This document shows positions 1 through 8,216 of a stretch of DNA of 64,000 nucleotides, one piece after another; positions within the stretch are counted from its first letter, which is position 1, and each line of letters starts with the position of its first letter. A model generated the notes under the pieces. The model was not told where the DNA came from, did not search any database, and saw only the letters and a list, made by a program, of their open reading frames with translations. The position numbers and the translations under genes are program-made. The DNA is taken from NCBI RefSeq assembly GCF_014200305.1, contig NZ_JACHBL010000001.1, forward strand, positions 2,232,001 through 2,296,000. Direction: 5' to 3'. Source of the stretch: Neomicrococcus lactis. GTDB lineage: Bacteria > Actinomycetota > Actinomycetes > Actinomycetales > Micrococcaceae.

Positions 1-704
1 GCATCGGTGCCGACCACGACCACTGTTTGCTCATCGAGCGCGTCCATGATGGCTACAGCCCAGGCAGTGTGCCGGCGGGCACCGTATTTCTTCAGCTTCG
101 CGTCGATCCGCGCTTTGCCGGCATGCTTCAGTTGCGCTGGAGTAGGCCAGGTAGCGAGGATTTCAAGGACGGCGTCGTGTTCCAGCCAGGGGCCGAGGAT
201 CCGTTCTAGTGGCGGGTGGATTTGGGTGAAGAGACCGCGGATCCGGTTGCTGGTTTGGGTGATCTGGCGTGCCAGGTCCAGGTCGAATCCGGTGAGCATG
301 CCTAGGGTTGCTTCGTCCTCGTCGGAGACTTGGATGCTGCGCAAGGTGTGTGGCATGGTGCGTGCCGCGTCGGCGATGATGAAGGCGTCTTTTTCGTCTG
401 TTTTCGCGGTGCCTGGATACATGTCTGCGATGCGCCGCATCGAGAGTCCGGGAAGGTAGGCCACCGGAATGCCGAGGTTCTGGGCTACGGCAACAGCGAG
501 GGCGCCGATGGTGGCAGGCTGGTCCACGACTACCAGAACCTGTCCTTGAGCTAGAAGCTTTTGATACACGGCGGTGAGTTTGGTTTCGTCGTTGGGCAGG
601 GTCTTGTTCCAGATTTTGGTGCCGTCTTGGATGACGGCGCAGGCCCAGTGGTCGGTTTTGCCGACGTCGAGGCCGAGGAAGATCTGGATGTCTTCGGTTT
701 TCAT
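1..704 (-). CDS. IS110-family transposase (C-terminal part beyond window edge)
   Basis: DEDD-type (RuvC-like) transposase of an IS110-family insertion sequence; the reading frame stays open to the left edge, so only about the first 234 residues are present. The N-terminus carries the catalytic start of the RuvC-like fold (FLGLDVGKTDHW, Asp14), and a second acidic cluster (TAKTDEKDAF) lies near residue 110, both typical of the family. The start at 704 is set by an AAAGGAG ribosome binding site 8-9 bases upstream. These elements usually lack terminal inverted repeats and target duplications, so the right boundary cannot be fixed from this window. The gene is transcribed away from the neighbouring dioxygenase gene. 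The family assignment is firm; whether the element is intact is unknown. Confidence 0.93.
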   Translation of the reverse strand, partial: MKTEDIQIFLGLDVGKTDHWACAVIQDGTKIWNKTLPNDETKLTAVYQKLLAQGQVLVVVDQPATIGALAVAVAQNLGIPVAYLPGLSMRRIADMYPGTAKTDEKDAFIIADAARTMPHTLRSIQVSDEDEATLGMLTGFDLDLARQITQTSNRIRGLFTQIHPPLERILGPWLEHDAVLEILATWPTPAQLKHAGKARIDAKLKKYGARRHTAWAVAIMDALDEQTVVVVGTD

Positions 705-945
705 GACCGGTGCTCCTTTGAACCGATTAATTGTTCAAGGTCGGCCAACCGTCGGTAGCAAAGTCTTACATCCACGTTACGACTGGCGTCCGTTTTTGGC
801 GCCGTGCCCCTAATCAGCAATCACCTCGCTGCCATCCAATCCCGGTGGCAACACCCCCCGGACTATTGGATAAGCAGGGGCAAGACACCATGCCGGGAAT
901 GGCCGGCCGACAGTTCCTATCATCCTCGGGTGAAGGAACTATCAA
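705..945 (-). ncRNA. candidate IS110 bridge-RNA region upstream of the transposase
   Basis: No coding frame fits this stretch between the transposase and the next gene, but it holds clear secondary structure. Positions 912-940 form a hairpin (AGTTCCT/AGGAACT plus an inner TCACC/GGTGA step with one bulge). Positions 834-871 form a second structure: a 7-bp outer stem (ATCCAAT/ATTGGAT), an asymmetric internal loop, and an inner GGTG-GCAA-CACC hairpin at 844-855. In IS110-subgroup elements the flank 5' of the transposase encodes a bridge RNA whose internal loops pair with target and donor DNA (established for IS621). A 5' hairpin followed by looped stems matches that plan, but RNA ends and guide loops are inferred. 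Positions 946-1057 hold nothing else recognisable. Confidence 0.4.
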
Positions 946-1057
946 CAAGGTAACGGGCATCGCGGCTACTCTGAACTCGAAGCGGCAAGAACGCTTCGCC
1001 GTCGTGCTCCGAAAAATTTACTTGATGTTTCAACTAAATTGGCGTAAGGTAATGCAC

Positions 1058-1867
1058 ATGACCACCGAATCCTTGGCTCCCACGCAGCAACCACCCGTAT
1101 TGTTTCTCAGTCACGGCGCCCCACCCCTCGCGGATGACGCCACGTGGACCAGCCAGCTCAATCAGTGGTCCTCCACCTTCGAGAAGCCCAAAGACATCCT
1201 CATGATCTCGGCGCACTGGGAGAATGCTCCCGTGACGCTTTCCGCCACGCAGCGCCCAACCGAGCTTGTCTACGACTTCTGGGGCTTCCCGCAGCGCTAC
1301 TACGACGTTCGCTACGACGCACCCCTCGCCCCCGAGCTCGCCGATGAGGTCTCCCGATTGGTGAGTGCCCACGGTCATCACGTGGCGCGCGAAGAGGACC
1401 GCGGTTTGGACCACGGCGCTTACGTTCCGCTCAAGGAAATGTTCCCTGACGCTGACGTGCCTGTAGTCCAGATGTCCATGCCAACGCTGGATCCGCAGGG
1501 TCTCTTTGAGCTGGGTAAGTCGCTGGCGCCGTTGCGCGATCGCGGCACGCTCATTGTGGGCTCCGGCTTCACCACCCACAACCTGCGCTGGTTCAACCCT
1601 GCCGCCGGCCCGGATTCGACGCCTCCTTCGGCGTCGAGCGAATTCGACCAGTGGGCTGAAGAGGCCATGGCCCGCGGAGACGTGGACTCCATCCTGGACT
1701 TCCTCCACAAGGCTCCGGCCGCTCGCGAAGCACACCCGCGCTCTGAGCACTGGGCTCCGTTGTATGTCGCTTTGGGTGCCGCTTACGCATCCGGTGACAT
1801 TAACGCGAAGACCGCCATTGACGGTTTCTGGTTCGGTTTGTCGAAGCGCTCCTGGACGCTGACCTAA
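1058..1867 (+). CDS. DODA/YgiD-type extradiol ring-cleavage dioxygenase family protein
   Basis: A 269-residue protein of the LigB superfamily (class III extradiol dioxygenases, 4,5-DOPA dioxygenase branch), usual length about 260. Visible metal-ligand motifs are LFLSHGAPP near residue 17, MISAHWE near 52, GLDHGAYVPL near 118 and SEHWAPLYV near the C-terminus; the histidines of these motifs bind the active-site metal in the family. The ATG at 1058 is preferred over 1052 because the AAGG at 1046-1049 is then 8 bases upstream. It is followed by a copy of the dispersed TACGACG motif inside a small hairpin. The natural substrate of bacterial members is usually unknown, so only the fold and metal site are secure. 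Confidence 0.85.
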   Translation: MTTESLAPTQQPPVLFLSHGAPPLADDATWTSQLNQWSSTFEKPKDILMISAHWENAPVTLSATQRPTELVYDFWGFPQRYYDVRYDAPLAPELADEVSRLVSAHGHHVAREEDRGLDHGAYVPLKEMFPDADVPVVQMSMPTLDPQGLFELGKSLAPLRDRGTLIVGSGFTTHNLRWFNPAAGPDSTPPSASSEFDQWAEEAMARGDVDSILDFLHKAPAAREAHPRSEHWAPLYVALGAAYASGDINAKTAIDGFWFGLSKRSWTLT

Positions 1868-1875
1868 AGTTCCCT

Positions 1876-1903
1876 TTAAGTACGACGCCGCCGCTCACCT
1901 TAA
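1876..1903. repeat. TACGACG motif in the loop of a short intergenic hairpin
   Basis: TTAAG at 1876-1880 pairs with CTTAA at 1899-1903, and the 18-base loop is exactly one copy of the dispersed motif (TACGACGCCGCCGCTCAC). It lies just after the stop codon of the dioxygenase gene, so it may act in transcript ending; there is no T-run. Confidence 0.45.
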
Positions 1904-1913
1904 GCGCGCCCCC

Positions 1914-2032
1914 TCGCGTACCTGACTTCTTCCTTTTTACGGCGTCAGTACGCGACAAAAGGGAGGCGCGATGGTGCGTGGCGACGTCGTTGTTCATCCC
2001 TAAGTGCGATACAAAACGGCCAAGTTGGCCGT
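1914..2032 (+). promoter_or_regulatory. structured leader/operator region of the ABC exporter operon
   Basis: Two inverted repeats precede the exporter genes. The first, TCGCGTAC-C-TGAC at 1914-1926 with GTCAGTACGCGA at 1944-1955, has 12 paired positions, one bulge and a T-rich loop. The second, ACGGCCAA-G-TTGGCCGT at 2016-2032, is a perfect 8+1+8 palindrome of the kind bound by dimeric repressors. A possible 10-residue leader peptide lies between them. The sequence shows the repeats directly; the regulatory role and the cognate regulator are inferred, and no regulator gene is adjacent. Confidence 0.5.
1971..2003 (+). CDS. possible 10-residue leader peptide
   Basis: ATG at 1971 opens a frame encoding MVRGDVVVHP and then stops. 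It has a good ribosome binding site (AAGGGAGG, about 5 bases upstream) and lies between the two inverted repeats of the exporter leader. That placement suggests translation-coupled control, but such a short frame can arise by chance. Confidence 0.25.
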   Translation: MVRGDVVVHP

Positions 2033-2091
2033 GTAAAGTGACCCTTGCTCACGCGTGACGCGGGGTATCTGCAAGAGGGAATTTCGAGGCC

Positions 2092-3837
2092 ATGCTGCTC
2101 AAACTGCTCATCAAATACTCCAAGCCGTATACCGGCTGGATCGTTGCAGTCGTCATACTGCAACTGCTGTCGACCATCGCAGCTCTATACCTCCCCTCAT
2201 TGAACGCCAGCATCATCGATCAGGGCGTTTCAAAGGGTGACACTGATTTCATTTGGCGAACCGGCGGCGTCATGCTCGCCGTGGCATTTGGCCAAGTCAT
2301 CACGGCAATTCTGGCCGTGTACTTTGGTGCTCGGACGGCAATGGCCGTCGGCCGCGACCTGCGCCGCGATGTCTTTAGCAACGTCTCGGCGTTCAGCGCG
2401 CGCGAAGTGAATTCCTTCGGCGCCGCAACGCTCATCACCCGAAACACCAACGATGTGCAGCAAGTGCAAATGCTCTTGCTCATGGCCCTGAACTTCATGG
2501 TCTCCGCGCCGATCATGTGCGTGGGCGGCATCATCATGGCGCTACGTGAAGATTTTGGTCTCTCGTGGCTGGTCTGGGTGGCCGTTCCGCTGCTGGGCGT
2601 TGTGGTGGGTGTTCTGGTGGCGTTCCTCATGCCGCTCTTCCGCACCATGCAGGATCGATTGGACCGCATCAACGGCGTCCTGCGCGAGCAAATCACCGGT
2701 ATCCGCGTAGTCCGCGCGTTCACCCGCGAGAAGTTTGAAACCGAACGCTTCGATGAAGCGAACCTGCGCTTGACCGAAATTGGCGTCAAGGTGGGACAGA
2801 TCTTCGTTCTGATGTTCCCGATCATCATGATGATCATGCACCTCTCCACCGCAGCGGTGCTGTGGTTTGGCGGCCAGCGCGTGGACGCGGGGGAGATGCA
2901 AGTGGGCTCCCTGACCGCGTTCTTGCAGTACCTTCTGCAGATCCTCATGGCGGTCATGATGGGCACGTTTATGGTCATGATGATTCCGCGCGCCGTGGTG
3001 TGTGCGGAGCGTATCGATGAAGTGCTCTCGACGCCTTCTACGCTGACGGATCCTTTGGTCTCCGGCTCCGGTTCTGCTGAGCCTGTTCCGGGTGCTCCTG
3101 CCGTGGAATTCAAGAACGTGAGCTTCGTGTATCCCGGCGCTGAGAAGCCGATTCTCAACGACATTTCCTTTACCGCGCCGGTGGGTAAGACCATCGCGAT
3201 TATCGGTTCCACGGGTTCTGGCAAGACGACGTTGTTGAACCTGATTCCTCGGCTCTATGACCCGGACTCCGGATCCGTGCTCTTGGACGGCCGTCCCACG
3301 AACACCTTGCCACGCTCCGAGATTTCGCGCGTGGTGTCCGCCGTTCCCCAGAAGCCGTTCTTGTTCTCCGGAACCGTGGCTACCAACCTACGCTTCGGCA
3401 CACAGGATGCCACCGACGAAGAGCTGTGGGAAGCTCTGCGGATTGCTCAGGCGGAGGACTTTGTTCGCGAGAAGGGCGAAGGCCTGGACCTGAAGATCTC
3501 TCAGGGTGGCACCAACGTCTCCGGCGGTCAGCGTCAGCGTTTGTGCATCGCGCGCTCGCTGGCCTCAAAGCCGCGCGTCTACTTGTTCGATGACTCCTTC
3601 TCCGCTCTGGACGTGTCCACGGATGCTCGCTTGCGGGCAGCGCTCGAGGAGCCAACTAAGGACGCGGCCGTGATCATCGTGGCGCAGCGCGTTTCCACCA
3701 TCACCTCCGCAGACCAGATTCTGGTCATGGAGAACGGTGAAATTGTGGGCCGTGGAACACACGAAGAACTTATGGAATCCAACGAGACGTACCGCGAAAT
3801 CGTGGAGTCCCAGATTAGCGCGGAGGAGGTGGCCTAA
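2092..3837 (+). CDS. ABC exporter half-transporter, subunit with degenerate catalytic site
   Basis: A 581-residue fused permease-ATPase of the type IV (multidrug/lipid) exporter class. Six membrane helices fill residues 15-320. The nucleotide domain has Walker A GSTGSGKT (372-379), signature VSGGQ (476-480) and Walker B ending FDD (Asp500-Asp501). The second Asp replaces the catalytic Glu expected after Walker B. In heterodimeric exporters (LmrCD, TM287/288, TmrAB types) one subunit carries exactly this change, so this is the degenerate-site partner of the next gene, which starts 2 bases after this stop. The start at 2092 follows GAGGG-like sequence. The substrate is unknown; a drug or lipid exporter is most likely. 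Confidence 0.9.
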   Translation: MLLKLLIKYSKPYTGWIVAVVILQLLSTIAALYLPSLNASIIDQGVSKGDTDFIWRTGGVMLAVAFGQVITAILAVYFGARTAMAVGRDLRRDVFSNVSAFSAREVNSFGAATLITRNTNDVQQVQMLLLMALNFMVSAPIMCVGGIIMALREDFGLSWLVWVAVPLLGVVVGVLVAFLMPLFRTMQDRLDRINGVLREQITGIRVVRAFTREKFETERFDEANLRLTEIGVKVGQIFVLMFPIIMMIMHLSTAAVLWFGGQRVDAGEMQVGSLTAFLQYLLQILMAVMMGTFMVMMIPRAVVCAERIDEVLSTPSTLTDPLVSGSGSAEPVPGAPAVEFKNVSFVYPGAEKPILNDISFTAPVGKTIAIIGSTGSGKTTLLNLIPRLYDPDSGSVLLDGRPTNTLPRSEISRVVSAVPQKPFLFSGTVATNLRFGTQDATDEELWEALRIAQAEDFVREKGEGLDLKISQGGTNVSGGQRQRLCIARSLASKPRVYLFDDSFSALDVSTDARLRAALEEPTKDAAVIIVAQRVSTITSADQILVMENGEIVGRGTHEELMESNETYREIVESQISAEEVA

Positions 3838-3839
3838 AT

Positions 3840-6026
3840 ATGGCGAAGAAGAAGATGTCTAAGAAGTCTCAGGACGCGAACGTCGCCGTCGTTACTGACG
3901 AAGATACCGAGCAGTTTGGCGATGCCTCCATGGACGACGGTTGGGGCGGCCAACAGAGCCTTCGTAAAGCGAAGAACTTCTGGCCTTCCGCGAAGCGCCT
4001 TGTAGGGCTCTTGTTGCCGTACAAGTTCTCGCTGGTCTTGGTGTTTGTCTTTGTGGCCATCTCAGTGGTCTTGAACGTGATTGCCCCCAAGATCTTGGGC
4101 AACGCGATGAACGTCATCTTTGACGGCATGACGGGCAAGGCGATGCCGCCCGGAATGACCAAAGAGCAAGTGGTCGAGGCGGCCCGCGCGTCTGGAAATA
4201 CGGACCAAGCGGACATGCTTGCTGGCATGGAGTTCACGCCTGGCCAAGGCATTGATTTCGCGCTATTGGGCCGACTCATCCTTGTGGTGCTGACGCTGTA
4301 CTTAGTGGCCTCGTTCATGAGCTGGATCAACGGTTACATCCTTAACGCCATCACCATGAAGGCCGTGCGGAACCTGCGCTCCAAAGTGGAAGACAAGATC
4401 AACCGCTTGCCGCTGAACTACTTCGATACCCGCCAGCGCGGTGACCTCTTGTCCCGCGTGACCAACGACGTGGACAACATCCAACAGGCCTTGCAGCAAG
4501 CACTGTCTCAGCTGGTCAGCTCCGTGCTGACGGTCATCGGCATTGTCATCATGATGTTCATCGTCTCGTGGCAGCTAGCGCTGATTGCCCTCGTTGCCCT
4601 CCCGATTTCTGCTGTTGCCGCCGGCATCATCGGCAAGAACGCTCAGGGCAAGTTCGTGGAGCAGTGGAAGGCAACTGGCCAACTCAACGGTCAGATCGAA
4701 GAGTCCTTCTCCGGTCATGACCTGGTGAAGGTCTTCGGTCGCGAGCAGGACATGATGAACCGCTTCGAGGAGCGCAACGAAGGCCTGTTCAAGGCCGCGT
4801 TCGGTGCCCAGTTCGTCTCCGGCATGATTTACCCGATCATGACCTTCGTGACCTACTTGTCCTACGTGGGCATCGCGATTGCTGGCGGCCTACGCGTGGC
4901 TACCGGCCAGATGTCTTTGGGCGACGCCACCGCGTTCATCCAGTACTCCCGCGAGTTCACTCAGCCGCTGGGCCAGATTGCGGGCATGGCCAACATGCTC
5001 CAGTCCGGCGTTGCCTCTGCCGAGCGCACCTTCGAGCTATTGGACGCCGAGGAGCAAGAGCCGGAGACGAGTACTAGCCACCTCCCAGAGCGCACCGACG
5101 GTCACGTGGAGTTTGAGAACGTTTCCTTCTCCTATACGCCAGAACGTCCGCTCATCGAGGACTTGTCCTTCGACGCGCGCCCGGGTCACACCGTGGCGAT
5201 CGTCGGTCCTACGGGCGCCGGCAAGACCACCCTCGTGAACCTGGTGATGCGCTTCTACGAGCTCAACTCGGGACGCATCACGCTGGATAACGTAGACATC
5301 CGCGATCTGTCTCGCGAAGAGCTGCGCTCCAAAATCGGCATGGTTCTTCAGGATGCCTGGCTCTTCGGTGGCACTATCATGGAGAACATCCGCTACGGTC
5401 GCCTCGATGCCACGGATGAGGAAGTCATTGCTGCGGCGCAGGCCACCTACGTTGACCGCTTCGTGCGCCAGTTGCCGGATGGCTACAACACCAAGATCGA
5501 CGAAGAAGGCACCAACGTTTCCGCTGGTGAGAAGCAGCTGCTGACCATTGCGCGTGCGTTCCTGGCCGATCCTTCACTGTTGATCCTGGACGAGGCCACG
5601 TCCTCCGTCGACACCCGTACCGAGGTCCTCGTGCAGCACGCCATGGCTGCGTTGCGCACGGATCGCACCTCGTTCGTGATCGCTCACCGCTTGTCCACGA
5701 TCCGCGACGCCGACGTCATCCTCGTGATGGAAAACGGTCGCATTGTGGAACAGGGCAACCACGAAGAGCTCTTGGCTCGCAGCGGCGCGTACTATCGCCT
5801 CTATATGTCGCAGTTCCGCGGGCCTTCCGCGGACATTGACGCTGAGGTTGCCGTGGGCGCCCCGGCTGCCAAGACTGCTTCGGCTGCGGTTTCCCAGCAC
5901 GACGACGCAGCTCCAGTCCCAGTCGAAATCCCAGCTTCCACTGTGGTCGAGGCCCCGGTGGTCGAGACGCCCGTGGTCGAGGACCAGCCTCAGCCATATC
6001 GCGGGAAGCACGCTGCCGAAGACTGA
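3840..6026 (+). CDS. ABC exporter half-transporter, catalytic partner subunit
   Basis: A 728-residue fused permease-ATPase, the partner of the preceding gene. It begins with a charged Lys-rich tail (residues 1-15) and has a large loop between the first two helices (about residues 90-135). Walker A is GPTGAGKT (456-463), Walker B ILDE (Asp584-Glu585) is canonical, but its signature is VSAGE (560-564) instead of LSGGQ. The weak signature pairs with the partner's altered Walker B, leaving one working and one degenerate ATP site, as in known heterodimers. The C-terminal 90 residues are an Ala/Pro/Val-rich tail not needed by the fold; it contains a copy of the TACGACG-like motif (5899-5914). Substrate unknown. 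Confidence 0.9.
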   Translation: MAKKKMSKKSQDANVAVVTDEDTEQFGDASMDDGWGGQQSLRKAKNFWPSAKRLVGLLLPYKFSLVLVFVFVAISVVLNVIAPKILGNAMNVIFDGMTGKAMPPGMTKEQVVEAARASGNTDQADMLAGMEFTPGQGIDFALLGRLILVVLTLYLVASFMSWINGYILNAITMKAVRNLRSKVEDKINRLPLNYFDTRQRGDLLSRVTNDVDNIQQALQQALSQLVSSVLTVIGIVIMMFIVSWQLALIALVALPISAVAAGIIGKNAQGKFVEQWKATGQLNGQIEESFSGHDLVKVFGREQDMMNRFEERNEGLFKAAFGAQFVSGMIYPIMTFVTYLSYVGIAIAGGLRVATGQMSLGDATAFIQYSREFTQPLGQIAGMANMLQSGVASAERTFELLDAEEQEPETSTSHLPERTDGHVEFENVSFSYTPERPLIEDLSFDARPGHTVAIVGPTGAGKTTLVNLVMRFYELNSGRITLDNVDIRDLSREELRSKIGMVLQDAWLFGGTIMENIRYGRLDATDEEVIAAAQATYVDRFVRQLPDGYNTKIDEEGTNVSAGEKQLLTIARAFLADPSLLILDEATSSVDTRTEVLVQHAMAALRTDRTSFVIAHRLSTIRDADVILVMENGRIVEQGNHEELLARSGAYYRLYMSQFRGPSADIDAEVAVGAPAAKTASAAVSQHDDAAPVPVEIPASTVVEAPVVETPVVEDQPQPYRGKHAAED

Positions 6027-6056
6027 TCCATCAAACGACTCATCACTCACACCATC

Positions 6057-7418
6057 ATGAAACCCATCACTTGGCCGGTCGCTGCCCCTACTGCAGAACA
6101 GTGGGGGCGCGTTCCCGTGCGCTTTTCCATGCCGCTCAGCATGGTTCCAGCCTGGATGATTCTGATCGCCTGCGCGGTGGGAACCTTCATTGCGGAGCGA
6201 CCCTGGGAAGCACCCGAGGGACCGTTGTGGCAGGGCGGGCTCACGGTCTATACAGTGTTCGAGGGCGCCGCGTGGATGTCGATGATGGGTCTCGTTTTTG
6301 GGTGCTGGGCGTTTGCGCGGTTCGCGGTGCTCCTTGTCCCGCTCGTCTTGACCGGCGTTGCCTACACGTCTTCCCACACGGGTGAAACCACTGCCGGGGT
6401 GTGGTGGGTCGGCGCTGCGTTGACCACCATCTGGTTGGTGGTGCACGTCGTGATGTCCGTGCGGCAATTGCACTACGTTGCGAAGCTCGCCAAGTCTGCA
6501 GCCACCACGGAGACCATGGCTCTCGGTGCCACGCTGCAGACCAACATGGCGAAAGCCCAGCGGTACAGCATCAACTGGGCGTTCGGCCTGACGATCGCCG
6601 CGCTGCTCGCGTGGACTGTTGTTCGTTGGGTCATGGGTTTGGAGCTCGGCAAGACCTCTCAAGAGTTGGACGACTTCCCTTGGTCTGCTTTATGGGCACT
6701 TCCGGCTTTGGCGCTGAGCGTCTTAGCTGTCGGACAGATCGCAATGGTCGTCTGGCGGGCTATTTCCCGTGCGGTCGTGGGTAACTACGTGTGGCAAGTG
6801 CCGCCCAATTCGTTGGGGCCAGTGATGGGCGATTTCTCGAGTGCCGGCCTGAATGACGAGCTCTCAACGGTCAAAAAGAGTCTGGCAGAAGTCACTCCCG
6901 GTTGCCTGTGCTGGACCGAGTCGCAGCGTGAAGATCCTCGTTTCGAGGACGATGACGACTTCATGAAGAACCTCAACACCGACCTCATCCCCGCAACGGA
7001 TTACTGCGTCCACCACGGAATCGATGCTGTGAACTCTTTGACGCCGCAAGACTTCAAGCGCCAGCTGGAGAAGGGCTGGCTCTGGAGCGAGCACACGCGC
7101 TTTCCGTTGCGCATCAAAGGCGCTGCTCAGACGGCCGTTTTGGTGGGCTTTGCCGGCCACGGTTTTGCCGGGATGATCGCGAATCATCGCGGGGGCGCTG
7201 CCGACGTGCGCGAATGGGATATGGAGCTCGCGTGGGAGCGGGAGTCGGCAGACGAAGGCGCGTGGGGGTCTGAGGACTCGCTTTTGCCCCTCGGTGGCGA
7301 AGTGGATCGAATTGACCTGCACGACGACGGCTGGGCCGGTTTCGCAGTCCGCTTCAAGCATGAGCGTGCTTGGTTCCTTGCCGACGAGCGCACGGAGAAC
7401 ACTGAACCGTCGTTGTAA
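6057..7418 (+). CDS. uncharacterised membrane protein with soluble C-terminal domain
   Basis: A 453-residue protein I do not recognise. The first half has about six hydrophobic segments (roughly residues 28-48, 75-95, 95-115, 120-145, 170-190, 205-230). From about 245 to the end it is soluble and acidic, with a Cys pair (CLCW near 285), a DDDD stretch near 300 and Trp-rich segments. It begins 30 bases after the ABC exporter and may be cotranscribed with it. ATG 6057 is the first start in frame; no strong ribosome binding site is visible. Base composition and codon use match the backbone. No function is proposed. Confidence 0.7.
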   Translation: MKPITWPVAAPTAEQWGRVPVRFSMPLSMVPAWMILIACAVGTFIAERPWEAPEGPLWQGGLTVYTVFEGAAWMSMMGLVFGCWAFARFAVLLVPLVLTGVAYTSSHTGETTAGVWWVGAALTTIWLVVHVVMSVRQLHYVAKLAKSAATTETMALGATLQTNMAKAQRYSINWAFGLTIAALLAWTVVRWVMGLELGKTSQELDDFPWSALWALPALALSVLAVGQIAMVVWRAISRAVVGNYVWQVPPNSLGPVMGDFSSAGLNDELSTVKKSLAEVTPGCLCWTESQREDPRFEDDDDFMKNLNTDLIPATDYCVHHGIDAVNSLTPQDFKRQLEKGWLWSEHTRFPLRIKGAAQTAVLVGFAGHGFAGMIANHRGGAADVREWDMELAWERESADEGAWGSEDSLLPLGGEVDRIDLHDDGWAGFAVRFKHERAWFLADERTENTEPSL

Positions 7419-7436
7419 CGACGATAGGCTGGGGGA

Positions 7437-8216
7437 ATGCAACACCCACCGACGAATTCGTATGGAACACCAACCCCATACATGATCCCGAAACGACCCA
7501 AGCAGCCAGACTTCGGCCCCGGGAAGTTCGTGTGGGGAGACTTCGCCGCGATTCTGCTGTACATCCTCTTGTTCGTGGTGGGTGGTGCCGCCCTGCTGTT
7601 GTTTATTCCGGCATTCCGGAACATGTTCTCCAACGACAGCCTCGCGATCTTCGGCGTGAACCTGGTGGTCTACGCGGTCATGTTCACTCTTGCCATGGTC
7701 TTGGCACGCCACGATCTATGGCGATCCTTAAAGACTTTCCAATGGAACCCGTGGGCCAAGATCATGCTCATTCCGGGTGGTTGGTTCGCCTCGCTCATGC
7801 TCACCGCGCTCATCATCACCACCATGGGCGAACCCGTGAAGAGTGAGAATCAGCTCGCGATCGAGGGCATGACCACGGAAGTGCCCTTCCTGACGATGTT
7901 CGTGGTCACGGCCATCATGGGCCCGTTCGTGGAGGAGTACATCTTCCGCCACTTGCTGGTGGGAAAGCTCAGCCGCTACATCAATAAGTGGGTCTGCGCG
8001 GTCATCTCGATTGTGCTGTTTGCGGGCATGCACTTCATCGGCACGGGGACCTTCGAATGGCTCTCGGCGATCCCGTACGTCACGCTGGGCACCGTCATCA
8101 CGCTCGCATATATCTTGACCGGAAAGTCGCTCGCTTACTCCTACGTGTTGCACTTCTTCAATAACGCGGTGGCGCTCATCATTGCGTACACGGTGCTTCC
8201 CATCATGGCCTCATGA
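7437..8216 (+). CDS. CPBP-family intramembrane glutamic endopeptidase
   Basis: A 259-residue membrane protein with the CPBP (CaaX protease and bacteriocin-processing, Rce1-like) motifs: EEYIFRHLLVG (motif 1, EExxxR) near residue 165, FAGMHF (motif 2, FxxxH) near 197, and HFFNNAV near 240. Several hydrophobic helices precede the motif domain. A TAGGCT box at 7425-7430 sits 6 bases before the ATG, so the mRNA may be leaderless. The stop overlaps the start of the MFS gene by four bases, suggesting translational coupling. Family members cleave prenylated proteins or act in bacteriocin immunity; the target here is unknown. Confidence 0.85.
   Translation: MQHPPTNSYGTPTPYMIPKRPKQPDFGPGKFVWGDFAAILLYILLFVVGGAALLLFIPAFRNMFSNDSLAIFGVNLVVYAVMFTLAMVLARHDLWRSLKTFQWNPWAKIMLIPGGWFASLMLTALIITTMGEPVKSENQLAIEGMTTEVPFLTMFVVTAIMGPFVEEYIFRHLLVGKLSRYINKWVCAVISIVLFAGMHFIGTGTFEWLSAIPYVTLGTVITLAYILTGKSLAYSYVLHFFNNAVALIIAYTVLPIMAS

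Noticed and set aside
731-1057. N-terminal extension of the dioxygenase gene back to 731
   Set aside because: It would run through the IS110 flank; the residues do not resemble the family, and a proper start with spacing exists at 1058.
5574-6662. Long - strand frame of 362 residues
   Set aside because: It overlaps two well-supported + strand genes, is His/Arg/Gly-rich without domain features, and is a mirror of GC-rich codon bias.
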